DNA from: Roseiarcus fermentans
Lineage (GTDB): Bacteria; Pseudomonadota; Alphaproteobacteria; Rhizobiales; Beijerinckiaceae
Direction: 5' to 3'
Length of the DNA stretch: 64,000 nt
Assembly (NCBI RefSeq): GCF_003315135.1
Contig: NZ_QNRK01000006.1
Location: 62,001 to 126,000 of the forward strand
In this document: in pieces, positions 16,143-25,068 of the stretch
How positions within the stretch are numbered: the first letter of the stretch is position 1
Layout: every line of letters starts with the position of its first letter
Position numbers and translations under genes: made by a program
Notes under the pieces: generated by a model
Told to the model about the DNA's origin: nothing
Databases searched by the model: none
Seen by the model: the letters and a program-made list of their open reading frames with translations, nothing else

Positions 16143-18547
16143 GAGCCGTGACAGCGGCGTTGGCGCTCGGCGTCTGGGTCGCGCTCGCCTGTGCGCCGGC
16201 CCGCGCGGAAAACTGGGCGCCCGCCGGAGGCGAGCCGCCGATCGACGTCCGCCCCGCCGCGCCGATCGTGGCGGAGCCCGGCGAAGCGCTCGTCGTCCGC
16301 GGCGAGGTCCTCGGCGAAGCGCCCGCCGGCCTCGTCCTTCGCGTCGAGGACGGGCATTCGACCGGCTACCCGAGTCGCGTCAACGAGGAGCGGCTGTTCC
16401 CGCCGGGTCCGTTCGCCTGGCGCTACCCGCTGTCCGGACAGAAGACGTCCAACGGATACCGTGTCCTCGACGCCCGCGACATTCGCCGGCTCATGCTGTT
16501 CGAGCCGAACAGGACCGGCCGCGTCAAGATCGATACGTTCGCCGTCGAGCCAGCTGCGAAACTGCCGGAGGGGGCGGTCGGCTACAGCCTCGGCGCCGCC
16601 GACGCGCCGCTGATCGGCGGGCTCGTGCGGATGACGCCGGACGACCCGCGCATCGCCGGCCGCCATCCGGTCGCGGTCCGACGACCCTCGCCCGATCCGG
16701 TCATCGCCAACGGGATCGTCGACGTGGAGCGCCTTCGCCTCGCCTGGCCCCAGGGCCATGCCCGCGTCTCGCTGTGGCTCGAGGACCCGGGCGAATGGGA
16801 GACCCTGCCGCACCCGCTTCAGCGCCGGGTGCGCGTGAACGGCCAGGACGTGGTCTACGATCAACTCACTCCCCAGCAATGGATCGACCGGCGCTATCTG
16901 GCCGGCCGGGACCGCGAGGCCGACGCCGGGGACGACGCCTGGACGGCATTTGGGCGCGCCCGCGGCGGGCTCGTCTCGACCGACGTCGACGTCGGCAGCG
17001 ACGGCGTCGAAATCGAACTCGCCGGCGACGGCGCGGCGTCGACGTTCCTGTCCGCGGTCGTCATCGAACCCGCCGGACGAACGTCCGCGCTCGAAGCGGT
17101 TCAGGCCGCGCGCCGCCAATGGATGATCGAGACCTTTCCGGTCATGCCGACGCGATCGGCCGAGCCCGCGCCGGTCTTCGACGGCGCGGGCTCCGGCGCG
17201 CCGTTGCGGGTGGCGGTCGCGCCCGGGACTGGCGTGAGGGTCGCCTTCGCGGTCGGCGGGCCGGGCGTCCACGGCCGCCCGGCCGTGTCGATCCGAACGC
17301 CGGAACTCGGCGGAGACACGCTGAACCTCGATCTCTACGCCGCCCAGCGGCGGCTCGACCGCACCGGCGCCGACTCGAACCTTCTGGTTCGGACCGACCG
17401 GCTGCTGCGCGGCGATCCCGGCTCCCTCGCCATTTCCGCCGCCGAACCCCGACGCTACGTGGCCTGGGCGAGCGCGCCGAAGGACGCGAAGCCGGGCCTT
17501 TACCGCGGCGCGATCACGCTCGATGCCGGCAAGACAGTCGCCGTGCCGATCGAGGTCGAGGTGCTGCCGGTCGATCTTCCGGAACCCGCGAGCCCGGCAG
17601 GGTTCTATCTCGAGGAGGCGCCGCACCTGACCTGGTTCGCGGCGACCCGCGCCGACCGAGGACGGCAACTCGGCTGCGACCTCGCCACGCTCGCCCGTTT
17701 CGGCGTCCTCGGCGACGCGCCGGGCCTCGCGCCCCCCAATCGCGAAGGTCTGGCGACGTTTCTCGACGATACGCGCCGCGCGGACACCGCTGGCGTCGCC
17801 TCGCCGTGGCTCGCCTACCAGGCGTTCACGCGCATGCTCTGGGGCGAGGGCGGCGACGCCGCCGCTGAAGATCTCAAGACCGCGATGGCGGCGCTGAAGG
17901 CCGCGGGCCTGCCCGCGCCGGTGTGGGGACTTTTCGACGAGCCGAGCAATTTCGGCGGCGGCGCGGTTGCGGCGGCTGCGACCTCCGCCCGGCTTCACGC
18001 GATCTCGCCGGAGGTCCGGCTCGGCGGCCAGTTCAACAACCCGGCCGACCGGAAGTATCTCGACGTCGTCGATGTCGCGATCGTCAATCCGGGCTTCGGG
18101 ATCGACGTCGGGACCATCGCGCAGCTCGAGGCCTCCGGCCGCGAAGCCTGGCTGTACAACACCGGGGCGCCGCGTTTCACAGCCGGCGTCTGGCTTTGGC
18201 GCACCGGCGCCTCGCGCTATGTCCAGTGGCACGCCCGGATGCCGACAGCCGATCCTTACGACCCGACCGATGGTCGCGAGGGCGACGTGCAGGTCTTCCC
18301 GCCGATGCCCGAGGTTTGCGCGCTGAACCAGGACATCGACGACGCGCTGATCGAGATGGCCGAAGGGCTGGTGGACCAGCGCTGGCTGCAGTGGCTCGCC
18401 GGCCGGCCGGAGCCGCAGGCGAAGGCGCTGCTGGCCGGGATCGTGCGCGACATGCCGGTCGACTGGGCCTCTGCGTCGAGCGACGGCGCCGCCCGCGCCG
18501 GCTCGATTCGCGATTCGATCATGTCCCTGGCACGTCGTTTGAAGTAA
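16139..18547 (+). CDS. Secreted GH123-like (DUF4091) glycoside hydrolase-like protein
   Basis: This 802-residue protein has a cleavable signal peptide (about 1-22, ending APARA). The GTG start overlaps the previous stop; GTG 16148 is an alternative, and the much longer frame upstream is only open-frame read-through. The middle is beta-sandwich rich and ends in a segment (about 440-485) resembling the domain that precedes GH123 catalytic domains (DAKPGLYRGAITLDAG). The C-terminal part (about 490-800) resembles the DUF4091/GH123 barrel: WGLFDEPSN with Asp600-Glu601 in the position of the GH123 catalytic pair, then WLYNTGAP and WLWRTGASRYVQWH. GH123 enzymes remove beta-GalNAc. Here it could trim or process the polymer in the periplasm. 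Assignment is from motif memory, not a search. Confidence 0.65.
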   Translation: MRAVTAALALGVWVALACAPARAENWAPAGGEPPIDVRPAAPIVAEPGEALVVRGEVLGEAPAGLVLRVEDGHSTGYPSRVNEERLFPPGPFAWRYPLSGQKTSNGYRVLDARDIRRLMLFEPNRTGRVKIDTFAVEPAAKLPEGAVGYSLGAADAPLIGGLVRMTPDDPRIAGRHPVAVRRPSPDPVIANGIVDVERLRLAWPQGHARVSLWLEDPGEWETLPHPLQRRVRVNGQDVVYDQLTPQQWIDRRYLAGRDREADAGDDAWTAFGRARGGLVSTDVDVGSDGVEIELAGDGAASTFLSAVVIEPAGRTSALEAVQAARRQWMIETFPVMPTRSAEPAPVFDGAGSGAPLRVAVAPGTGVRVAFAVGGPGVHGRPAVSIRTPELGGDTLNLDLYAAQRRLDRTGADSNLLVRTDRLLRGDPGSLAISAAEPRRYVAWASAPKDAKPGLYRGAITLDAGKTVAVPIEVEVLPVDLPEPASPAGFYLEEAPHLTWFAATRADRGRQLGCDLATLARFGVLGDAPGLAPPNREGLATFLDDTRRADTAGVASPWLAYQAFTRMLWGEGGDAAAEDLKTAMAALKAAGLPAPVWGLFDEPSNFGGGAVAAAATSARLHAISPEVRLGGQFNNPADRKYLDVVDVAIVNPGFGIDVGTIAQLEASGREAWLYNTGAPRFTAGVWLWRTGASRYVQWHARMPTADPYDPTDGREGDVQVFPPMPEVCALNQDIDDALIEMAEGLVDQRWLQWLAGRPEPQAKALLAGIVRDMPVDWASASSDGAARAGSIRDSIMSLARRLK
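18528..18543 (+). promoter_or_regulatory. Possible sigma-54 promoter before the lipoprotein/Wzz pair
   Basis: TGGCACGTCGTTTGAA has a perfect -24 TGGCACG, correct spacing and a -12 TTGAA in place of TTGCA, so the C of the conserved GC is lost. It overlaps the last codons of the upstream gene. A start near 18554 would lie about 20 nt before the ATG at 18574. Confidence 0.45.
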
Positions 18548-18573
18548 ATACGCCGGAACCTCCGGAGCCGGCG

Positions 18574-19368
18574 ATGGTCGCGGTCAGAATTGTCGTGGTG
18601 CGAATACATCGTCGGGTCCTGCAAACTTCGCGGACTGCAGGCCATGGCGTTTTGCGAATCGTCCTCGGCCTCGCCGCCTGTCAGGCCCTCGCCGGCTGCG
18701 TGACGGACCGGACCGCTGCGGCCGACCTCTCCGCCGCTGCGGACAGCCGCGCGTCCGCCGCCGCCCCGGACGCGCCGGCCCTGGCGCTGGACGAACACAC
18801 GAGAGAGATGGTGGCCAAGGCCCGCGCGCTGGCCTTCGCCGACCCCGGCGCGACCACGCGGCCGGTGCAGGTCGACCTCGCCATGCTCGCGATGCAATCG
18901 AACCCGACCGCCACCCACAGGCTCGACGGCCCGTCCTCACCTGGCGCGGCGTCGGACGCCCTGCCGCCGGAAGAGGTGATGAGGCGTCTCCGCCAGCTTT
19001 CCGGCAACCCCGGCGCCCCCGCGGGGAGCCTGCAGGACGACCGGTCGCGGGACATTCTCGCGCGCCTTCAGGCGCTGTCGCATCGACCGCCGCAGGCGCC
19101 GGCGGCCGAGGCGCAGCAGCCGGTCGCCGCGCCCGCGAGGGCCGTGTCTCCGGAAGCCATCATGCGCCGGATGAGGGAACTCAGCGGCGGCGCGCCGGAC
19201 GCCCCGGCGCAGGCGGACGGCGGGAAACTTCCGGAGAAGCGGCAGCCGCCGACGGCCGCGGACGCGGACGCGTTCGGGGGGCTCGCCGCCGTCGTCCCGG
19301 CCCCCGACATGGCCCGCACGCCGGCCGTCGAGCGGGCGATCCACAACGCCGCGGGAGCCGCTCAATGA
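18574..19368 (+). CDS. Ala/Pro-rich lipoprotein with three short repeats
   Basis: This 264-residue predicted lipoprotein has hydrophobic residues 26-38 and a lipobox L39-A40-G41-C42. The n-region is unusually long from the ATG at 18574, though GGAG lies 9 nt upstream of it. A related helix recurs three times: PEEVMRRLRQLSG (132-144), RSRDILARLQALSH (157-170) and PEAIMRRMRELSG (193-205), separated by Ala/Pro-rich linkers. The repeats suggest docking helices on a flexible periplasmic stalk. Its stop overlaps the start of the Wzz-like gene, so I infer that it works with the export complex. No known family recognised. Confidence 0.75.
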   Translation: MVAVRIVVVRIHRRVLQTSRTAGHGVLRIVLGLAACQALAGCVTDRTAAADLSAAADSRASAAAPDAPALALDEHTREMVAKARALAFADPGATTRPVQVDLAMLAMQSNPTATHRLDGPSSPGAASDALPPEEVMRRLRQLSGNPGAPAGSLQDDRSRDILARLQALSHRPPQAPAAEAQQPVAAPARAVSPEAIMRRMRELSGGAPDAPAQADGGKLPEKRQPPTAADADAFGGLAAVVPAPDMARTPAVERAIHNAAGAAQ

Positions 19369-20810
19369 GCCGCACGCTTTCCGAACTCATCCCGATGGCG
19401 ATCAGCGCCGCCTGGCGGCGCAGGTATCTGATCGCCATCCCGATCGTCGTCATGCCCATTCTGGGCGCGGTCGCCGCCGTGGTGGCGCCGAGGTCCTACG
19501 AATCGCGCATGACGATCCTGGTCCAGGAGCCGGCGAAGCTCAATCCGCTGATGACGGACATCGCCATCGGAGCGGACCTCAAGGACCGGATGCCTTCGCT
19601 TCAGGCGCTCCTGACCAGCCGGTTCGTCCTGGTCGACGTGTTGAAGGACATGGGCCAGATCAAGCCGTCGGCCGACGCGAACACGGTGAACGTCCAGGTC
19701 GGCAATCTGAGCAGGGCGCTGACGTCGAACCTGATCGGTAACGAACTGATCGAGCTGAAGGTTCGCGGCCCGCACCCGGACGGGCTCGGCAAGACGCTCG
19801 CGGCTGTCGGCAAGCGCTTCATCGAGCGCGTCGTCCAGCCCGCCAGCGGCTCGGTGGACAGCAGCGAGAGCTTCCTCCGCAGGCAGCTCGACCAGAGTGC
19901 GGAAGAGCTGAGGAACGCCGAGGATAAGGTCTCCGAGTTCAGGCGCCAGAACGCGGAAAAATTGCCCGCCCTGTACGGGGCGAACATCCAGCGGCTCGCC
20001 GGCATGCAGCAGAATCTCGAGCAAAAGCGGATCGAACTCTCGACCGCCGACGCCGCCTTCGAAGACCTGAGCAAGCGCGTCGCGACGCTCAATCCGGTCG
20101 TCGGCCGTCTGGAAGAGGCGATCGTGCAGACATCGAGCGAACTCGCGGCGCTGCGCGCCCGTTACACCGACGAGCATTCCGAGGTGCAGGCCGCCGATCG
20201 CAAGCTCGCCCGCCTGCAGCAGGAACGCGCCGCATTGCTCGCCATCCAGAGGCCGGAAAAGGGCGCCGACATGCAGCAGCTCTGGAATCTCGCCGCTGGC
20301 GTCGCGACGACGGGCGACAGGGTCAACGCGCCGCTTCTGTTGGAGCAGATGAAGGCGATCCAGGAGGCGGACACGAGGCGGGCCGCGCTGCGCAGGGAGG
20401 TGGAGGAACTCCAGGCGTCGGTCGAACAGCTGCGCGGCAGCATCACGGAATTCGGCCCGATCGAGCAGCAGCAGGAGGAGCTCGAGCGAGGCGTGGCGTC
20501 CGCCCGCGAACAGCACGACATGCTCGCCAAGCGCTACGACATCGCGCGCCTCGCGGGTTCGCTCTCCCGCGACCAGGGGCAGGAATGGGTCAAGATCATC
20601 GACGCCCCGGCGGACCCGACCGCTCCCGTCACCCCGCCGGGGATCCTGTTCGTGATCGGCGGGCTCGTCGGCGGCGTCGTCTTCGGCGCCGGGCTCGCGA
20701 CCGTCTTCGAGGTGCTCGATCCCCGGCTGCGCCGGGTGAAGGACTTCGAGGAGGCGTCGGGACTGCCGGTGCTGGCGTTCGTGCCGAGGATCGAGCCGGC
20801 GTCGCCCTGA
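19365..20810 (+). CDS. Wzz/GumC-type polysaccharide chain-length co-polymerase
   Basis: This 481-residue inner-membrane co-polymerase has a first transmembrane segment at about 21-43, the Wzz N-terminal domain, a long periplasmic coiled-coil region (about 165-390, with GNVR-like VSEFRRQNAEKLPALYG) and a second membrane segment after the Pro-rich DAPADPTAPVTPPG motif. The chain ends soon after (LPVLAFVPRIEPASP), so the tyrosine-kinase domain of Wzc is absent. The CpsD-like protein at 2627 is the natural separate partner. It should set chain length and bridge the polymerase to the SLBB channel. The start overlaps the lipoprotein stop (ATGA). Confidence 0.93.
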   Translation: MSRTLSELIPMAISAAWRRRYLIAIPIVVMPILGAVAAVVAPRSYESRMTILVQEPAKLNPLMTDIAIGADLKDRMPSLQALLTSRFVLVDVLKDMGQIKPSADANTVNVQVGNLSRALTSNLIGNELIELKVRGPHPDGLGKTLAAVGKRFIERVVQPASGSVDSSESFLRRQLDQSAEELRNAEDKVSEFRRQNAEKLPALYGANIQRLAGMQQNLEQKRIELSTADAAFEDLSKRVATLNPVVGRLEEAIVQTSSELAALRARYTDEHSEVQAADRKLARLQQERAALLAIQRPEKGADMQQLWNLAAGVATTGDRVNAPLLLEQMKAIQEADTRRAALRREVEELQASVEQLRGSITEFGPIEQQQEELERGVASAREQHDMLAKRYDIARLAGSLSRDQGQEWVKIIDAPADPTAPVTPPGILFVIGGLVGGVVFGAGLATVFEVLDPRLRRVKDFEEASGLPVLAFVPRIEPASP

Positions 20811-20825
20811 CGCCGCCCCGGATCC

Positions 20826-22247
20826 CTACTTCGGGAGTTCGCCGGTCCGCCAGCCTTCGACCCGGCGGTAGATGGTCGAGGGGCTGACCTGAAGGGCTGC
20901 GGCGGCGCGCGGAATCGACCCTCCGCAAGCATCGATCGCGCCCTCGATCGCGCAGCGAATCACGTCCTCGAGCGGTCGGATCTCAGCCGCCGCGAGCGGG
21001 GTCGCCGGAGGCGGCGCCTGGGGAGGCGCCTGGACCGCCTGCGGCGCCGGCGCAGGCGGGGTCGCATGGCGGCTCCACATCGTCTTTGGCAGCATGTCCA
21101 GGGTCACGACGTCGCCGTCGTTCAGCACGACCATCGAACGGATCACGTTCTGGAGCTGCCGGACATTGCCGGGCCAGGGGTAGGCGAGCATGACCGCTTC
21201 GGCCTCGGGCGAGAACGCCCTCAGCGCCTTCCCGTCTTCCTTGGCGAAGAGCTCGAGGAAGTGCCGCGAGAGAAGCAGGACGTCGCCGTCGCGCTCGCGA
21301 AGCGGCGGCAGTTCGAGCGGGACCACATGCAGGCGATAGAAGAGGTCCTCGCGGAAGCGGCCAGCCATGACCTCCGCCTGCGGGTCCCGGTTGGTCGCGC
21401 ATACGATCCGCACGTCGGCGCGCCGCAAGTTGTCCTCGCCCACGCGCTGGACGGTCTTCTCCTGCAGGAAGCGCAGGAGCTTCGTCTGCATGCCGAGATC
21501 CATTTCCCCGATTTCGTCCAGGAAAAGGGTGCCGCCGTCCGCCAGAAGCGCAGCGCCCTTGCGGTCGCTCGAGGCGCCCGTGAAGGCGCCCTTGACGTGG
21601 CCGAAGATCTCGCTCTCCATCAGGTCCTTGGGAATGGCGGCGCAATTGACCGGGACGAACGGTCCGTCCTTCCGCTTGCTGAGCTTGTGCAGGGCCTCGG
21701 CGCACAATTCCTTGCCGACGCCCGATTCGCCGGTGATGAACACGGTCGCGTTGGTCGGGGCGGCGCTCCGCAGGATGCGATAGACGACCTGCATCGCGAG
21801 CGACTGTCCGATCAGCCGTCCCGGGGGACCCTCGCCGCTCTGTTCGACGACTTCCTCGAGACGATCGCTCAGGCGTCGGTGCTCGAGCGCGTTCCTCACC
21901 GTCACGACCAGCCGGTCCTTCGAGAACGGCTTGACGATGAAGTCGAAAGCGCCCTCGCGCATGGCCTCGACGGCGAGCTTGACCGACCCCTCGGCGGTGA
22001 TCACGATCACGTCCGCCGGCGCGCCCATCGCGCGGATACGGTGCAGGATTTCCAGGCCGTTCATGTCCGGGAGGTGGACGTCGAGCACCGCCACGGCGAC
22101 CGGGCGCCGTTCCAGATAGGCGAGCGCCTCCGCGCCGTTGCTGACAGTGTGGACGAAAACCGGTTCGCGGCTCAGAAACGCAGAGTAGCTCGCTGCGAGC
22201 GCGGGGACGTCTTCGACGATGAGAACGGTCGGCTGATGCGCGTTCAA
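20826..22247 (-). CDS. Sigma-54-dependent response regulator (NtrC/LuxO family)
   Basis: This 473-residue transcription activator has a REC domain (about 5-120, phospho-acceptor Asp in LDVHLPDMNG), an AAA+ sigma-54 interaction domain with Walker A GESGVGKE, the sigma-54 contact loop GAFTGA and Walker B GGTLFLDEIGEMD, an Ala/Pro-rich linker, and a Fis-type helix-turn-helix (RAAAALQVSPSTIYRRVEGW). There is no ATG near the domain start. TTG 22247 is chosen for the AGGA 7 nt upstream; GTG 22265 is the alternative. It converges on the Wzz-like gene with a 15-nt gap. Intact GAFTGA and the -24/-12 sites in this locus make it the likely activator of the cluster. No partner histidine kinase lies in the window. 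Confidence 0.93.
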   Translation of the reverse strand: MNAHQPTVLIVEDVPALAASYSAFLSREPVFVHTVSNGAEALAYLERRPVAVAVLDVHLPDMNGLEILHRIRAMGAPADVIVITAEGSVKLAVEAMREGAFDFIVKPFSKDRLVVTVRNALEHRRLSDRLEEVVEQSGEGPPGRLIGQSLAMQVVYRILRSAAPTNATVFITGESGVGKELCAEALHKLSKRKDGPFVPVNCAAIPKDLMESEIFGHVKGAFTGASSDRKGAALLADGGTLFLDEIGEMDLGMQTKLLRFLQEKTVQRVGEDNLRRADVRIVCATNRDPQAEVMAGRFREDLFYRLHVVPLELPPLRERDGDVLLLSRHFLELFAKEDGKALRAFSPEAEAVMLAYPWPGNVRQLQNVIRSMVVLNDGDVVTLDMLPKTMWSRHATPPAPAPQAVQAPPQAPPPATPLAAAEIRPLEDVIRCAIEGAIDACGGSIPRAAAALQVSPSTIYRRVEGWRTGELPK

Positions 22248-22540
22248 TGGCCCGTCCTGCTTCACCCGGTCGGCGCAGTCCCCGGCGTCCGGCCGTTCCT
22301 TCCCCAATGGCCGCCGACCCGACGAGGTCCTGCTCGAACAATCGATTACCGCGATCGCGGCCGACAAACAATCGTGACCTGCGTCGTTGTCTGCGCAACC
22401 AGCGGCGGCCCGAAGGGACGTGGCGTTCGGGCGCCGGGAGGGCGCCGCGCCGACGGCTGGACGCAGTTCTGTCCAGCCGGTATTGACGGCCGTCCGCCCC
22501 AAGTCCGCGAAAAACCCTGAACCAGAAGGAGTGAGAGATC
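22248..22540. other. Intergenic region between the activator gene and the SH3-like gene
   Basis: This divergent gap of about 290 bp should hold promoters for both flanking genes. I found no convincing sigma-54 site on either strand, and no protein or RNA gene. AAGGAG at 22526-22531 is the ribosome site of the rightward gene. Confidence 0.5.
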
Positions 22541-22921
22541 ATGCGCCCCCTTCTTCTCGCCGCCGGGCTGGTCGCCGTCGTGGCCGCGCCGTCCCTGGCC
22601 GATCCCGCGCTCACTGTCGCGCCCTCCGTCATGCGCAGGGCGGCGAACCCGTATTCCCCGATCGTCCAGACCGTTCCGGTAAACGCCGAGGTCGACATTC
22701 AGAGCTGCGGCGGCGCCTGGTGCTACGGCTCCTGGCGCGGTCTCTATGGTTTCTTCCCGGCCTTCGCCGTGGCGCAGGGAGCGCTTCCGCCGACGGTCGG
22801 CTTTGCGCCCCCGCCGTCATCGTTCGTCGTCACGGCGCCGGTGGTGGTCGCGCCGCCCCCGCCGGTCGTGCGCTGGGGCGGTCCGTACGTCGGGGTCGGC
22901 TGGGGCTGGAGCCGCTGGTGA
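22541..22921 (+). CDS. Small secreted SH3-like domain protein
   Basis: This 126-residue exported protein has a signal peptide (1-20, ending SLADP). Residues 24-78 read like a bacterial SH3 (SH3b) module, with VMRRAANPYSPIVQTVPVNA, a strand with two Cys (SCGGAWCYGSW) and YGFFPAFAV. The rest is a Pro/Val-rich tail ending in aromatic/Gly repeats (WGGPYVGVGWGWSRW), common in small Hyphomicrobiales cell-envelope proteins. The start has AAGGAG 9 nt upstream. It is probably a periplasmic envelope protein; the ligand is unknown. Confidence 0.78.
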   Translation: MRPLLLAAGLVAVVAAPSLADPALTVAPSVMRRAANPYSPIVQTVPVNAEVDIQSCGGAWCYGSWRGLYGFFPAFAVAQGALPPTVGFAPPPSSFVVTAPVVVAPPPPVVRWGGPYVGVGWGWSRW

Positions 22922-22994
22922 GGGCCCCTCTACCGCTGCGCGGGCGTCCTGCCTATATGACGGCTGATCCCGATTTCCATGAGGAGACGAACGC

Positions 22995-24020
22995 GTGAGC
23001 GAAGCCCGCGAAGGCGACAAGATTCCGGTCACGGTCCTCACCGGCTACCTCGGCGCCGGCAAGACGACGCTGCTCAACCGCATCCTCAGCGAGCCGCACG
23101 GCAAGCGCTACGCCGTGGTGGTCAACGAGTTCGGCGAGATCGGCATCGACAACGAACTCGTTGTCGGCGCGGACGAGGAAGTGTTCGAGATGAACAACGG
23201 CTGCATCTGCTGCACCGTGCGCGGCGACCTGATCCGCATCATCGAGGGGCTGATGCGGCGCAAGGGCAAGTTCGACGCGATCATCGTCGAGACGACCGGC
23301 CTCGCCGACCCGGCGCCGGTGGCGCAGACGTTTTTCGTCGACGAGGACGTGCAGAAGGTCGCGCGGCTCGACGCGGTCGTCACCGTCGCCGACGCCAGGT
23401 GGCTCGCCCACCGGCTGCGCGACGCGCCGGAGGCCAAGAACCAGATCGCCTTCGCCGACGTCATCGTCATCAACAAGATCGACCTCGTCAGCCCCGCCGA
23501 ACTGCGCGAGGTCGAGGCGCGCATCCGGGCGATCAACCCCTACGCCACACTGCACCGCGCGCAGAACTGCGATGTCGCGCTCGCCGACGTGCTGGAGAGG
23601 CGCGCCTTCGACCTCGACCGCATCCTCGACATCGAACCGGACTTCCTCGTCGCCGAGGACCATGACCATGACCATGATCACGGCCACGCGCACGAGCATC
23701 ACGGTCTGAAGCACTACCACGACGAGGACATGCAGTCGGTGTCGATCCGGCTCGACGGCGACGTCGATCCGGCGAAGTTCATGCCCTGGATCAACCGCGT
23801 CACCCAGGAGCAGGGGCCGAACATCCTGCGCTGCAAGGGCATCGTGGCGATGAAGAACGATCCCAAGCGCTTCGTCTTCCAGGGCGTGCACATGATGCTC
23901 GACGGCGACTCGCAGCGGGCGTGGCGGGCGGACGAGAAGCGCGAGTCCAAAGTCGTGTTCATCGGCCGCAATCTCGAGGAGGAGGCCATTCGCGCCGGCT
24001 TCCTCGCCTGCGCGGCGTGA
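22995..24020 (+). CDS. COG0523 (CobW/ZigA-type) G3E GTPase with His-rich loop
   Basis: This 341-residue metal-chaperone-type GTPase has Walker A GYLGAGKT (17-24), Walker B around VETTGLADP, the CxCC metal site NNGCICCT (Cys70, Cys72, Cys73) and NKID for base recognition. A His/Asp-rich stretch (about 220-243, repeated HDH units) separates the GTPase from the CobW C-terminal domain ([13 protein letters not shown]). The family inserts or allocates Zn, Co or other metals. The start is a GTG with GAGGAG 8 nt upstream. It is followed after 17 nt by a WD40-like gene. The metal cannot be told from sequence. Confidence 0.93.
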   Translation: MSEAREGDKIPVTVLTGYLGAGKTTLLNRILSEPHGKRYAVVVNEFGEIGIDNELVVGADEEVFEMNNGCICCTVRGDLIRIIEGLMRRKGKFDAIIVETTGLADPAPVAQTFFVDEDVQKVARLDAVVTVADARWLAHRLRDAPEAKNQIAFADVIVINKIDLVSPAELREVEARIRAINPYATLHRAQNCDVALADVLERRAFDLDRILDIEPDFLVAEDHDHDHDHGHAHEHHGLKHYHDEDMQSVSIRLDGDVDPAKFMPWINRVTQEQGPNILRCKGIVAMKNDPKRFVFQGVHMMLDGDSQRAWRADEKRESKVVFIGRNLEEEAIRAGFLACAA

Positions 24021-24037
24021 CCGCCGGAGAGTTCGCG

Positions 24038-25039
24038 ATGACCGACGGCCAGGCCACGACCTCGCTCGCGCAGCACGTGCGCGCCTTCGACGCGGGCGGC
24101 GAGGCCGTCGCCGCGGCGTTTCTCGGCGACCAGCCGGCGCTCGCGCTCGCCGACGGCGTCGTGCGCCTCGGCGAGCCGGATGATGCGAAGCGGATCGCCG
24201 TCCATCCCGGGGCGGCCATTCTGGTTACGGTGTGCGACGGAGCAACGCTCGCCACCGGCGGCGACGACGGGCGGGTGGTCGCGGTCGGCGCCGACGGCGT
24301 CGCCCGGCAGATCGCCGACGAAAAGGGCCGCTGGATCGACGCGCTCGCGCTGCGCGGCGAGAGCGTCGCCTGGAGCGCGGGCAAGGCCGTCATGGCCCGG
24401 GACGAAGCGGGCGTGGTGAGGACGTGGGCCGCGCCGTCGAGCGTGCGCGGCCTCGCCTTCCAGCCGAAGGGCTACCGTCTGGCCGCGACCCATTACAACG
24501 GCGCGACGCTCTGGTTTCCCAAGGTCGAGGGCGCGCCGCAGACGCTCGAGTGGAAGGGCGCGCATCTCGACGCGACCTTCTCGCCCGACGGCCGGTTCCT
24601 CGTCACCTCCATGCAGGAGAACGCGTTGCACGGCTGGCGGCTCGTCGATTCGCGCAACATGCGGATGACCGGCTATCCAGGCAAGACGCGCTCGCTCGCC
24701 TGGTCGCACGACGGAAACTGGCTCGCCACCTCGGGCGCGGAGGCGTCGGTGGTCTGGCCGTTCAAGGACAAGGACGGCCCGATGGGCAAGGCGCCGCGGG
24801 AATGCGGCGTGCGCGAGGCGCGCGTGACCCGGGTCGCTTTCCACCCAAGAGCGCTGGTGCTCGCCATCGGCTACGCCGACGGGATGGTGCTGCTCTGCCG
24901 GCTCGCCGACGCAGCGGAAATTCTGGTGCGCCGTCCGGGCGGAGGTCCGGTCGGCGCGCTGTGCTGGGACGCGCGCGGCGCGCGCCTGTTGTTCGGCCTC
25001 GAGTCCGGCGAGGCTGGTCTACTGGACCTTCCGGGCTGA
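24038..25039 (+). CDS. WD40-repeat-like beta-propeller protein
   Basis: This 333-residue cytoplasmic protein has no signal peptide. It is built of repeated 40-residue beta units with WD40-like signatures: AVHPGAAILVTVCDG, LAFQPKGYRLAATHYNG, ATFSPDGRFLVTSMQ, LAWSHDGNWLATSGAE, VAFHPRALVLAIGYADG and LCWDARGARLLFGLESG, so about seven blades. ATG 24038 is used because upstream in-frame codons lie inside the GTPase gene. The 17-nt spacing to that gene suggests a joint role, perhaps as a scaffold for metal transfer; that is inference. Confidence 0.83.
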   Translation: MTDGQATTSLAQHVRAFDAGGEAVAAAFLGDQPALALADGVVRLGEPDDAKRIAVHPGAAILVTVCDGATLATGGDDGRVVAVGADGVARQIADEKGRWIDALALRGESVAWSAGKAVMARDEAGVVRTWAAPSSVRGLAFQPKGYRLAATHYNGATLWFPKVEGAPQTLEWKGAHLDATFSPDGRFLVTSMQENALHGWRLVDSRNMRMTGYPGKTRSLAWSHDGNWLATSGAEASVVWPFKDKDGPMGKAPRECGVREARVTRVAFHPRALVLAIGYADGMVLLCRLADAAEILVRRPGGGPVGALCWDARGARLLFGLESGEAGLLDLPG

Positions 25040-25068
25040 CACATTCAAGAAGAGCTGGGGATTTATTC

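Noticed and set aside
22390-22410. Possible sigma-54 site upstream of the activator gene
   Set aside because: A GCAA is present on the minus-promoter side, but the GG/GC spacing and the -24 element do not match.
22248-22502. N-terminal 85-residue extension of the sigma-54 activator to an ATG at 22502
   Set aside because: The extension is low-complexity, and response regulators start a few residues before the first REC strand; a TTG with a ribosome site fits better.
23650-23725. Tandem DNA repeat (CATGACCATGACCATGA) as a mobile or CRISPR-like repeat
   Set aside because: It simply encodes the His/Asp-rich metal loop of the CobW-type GTPase.
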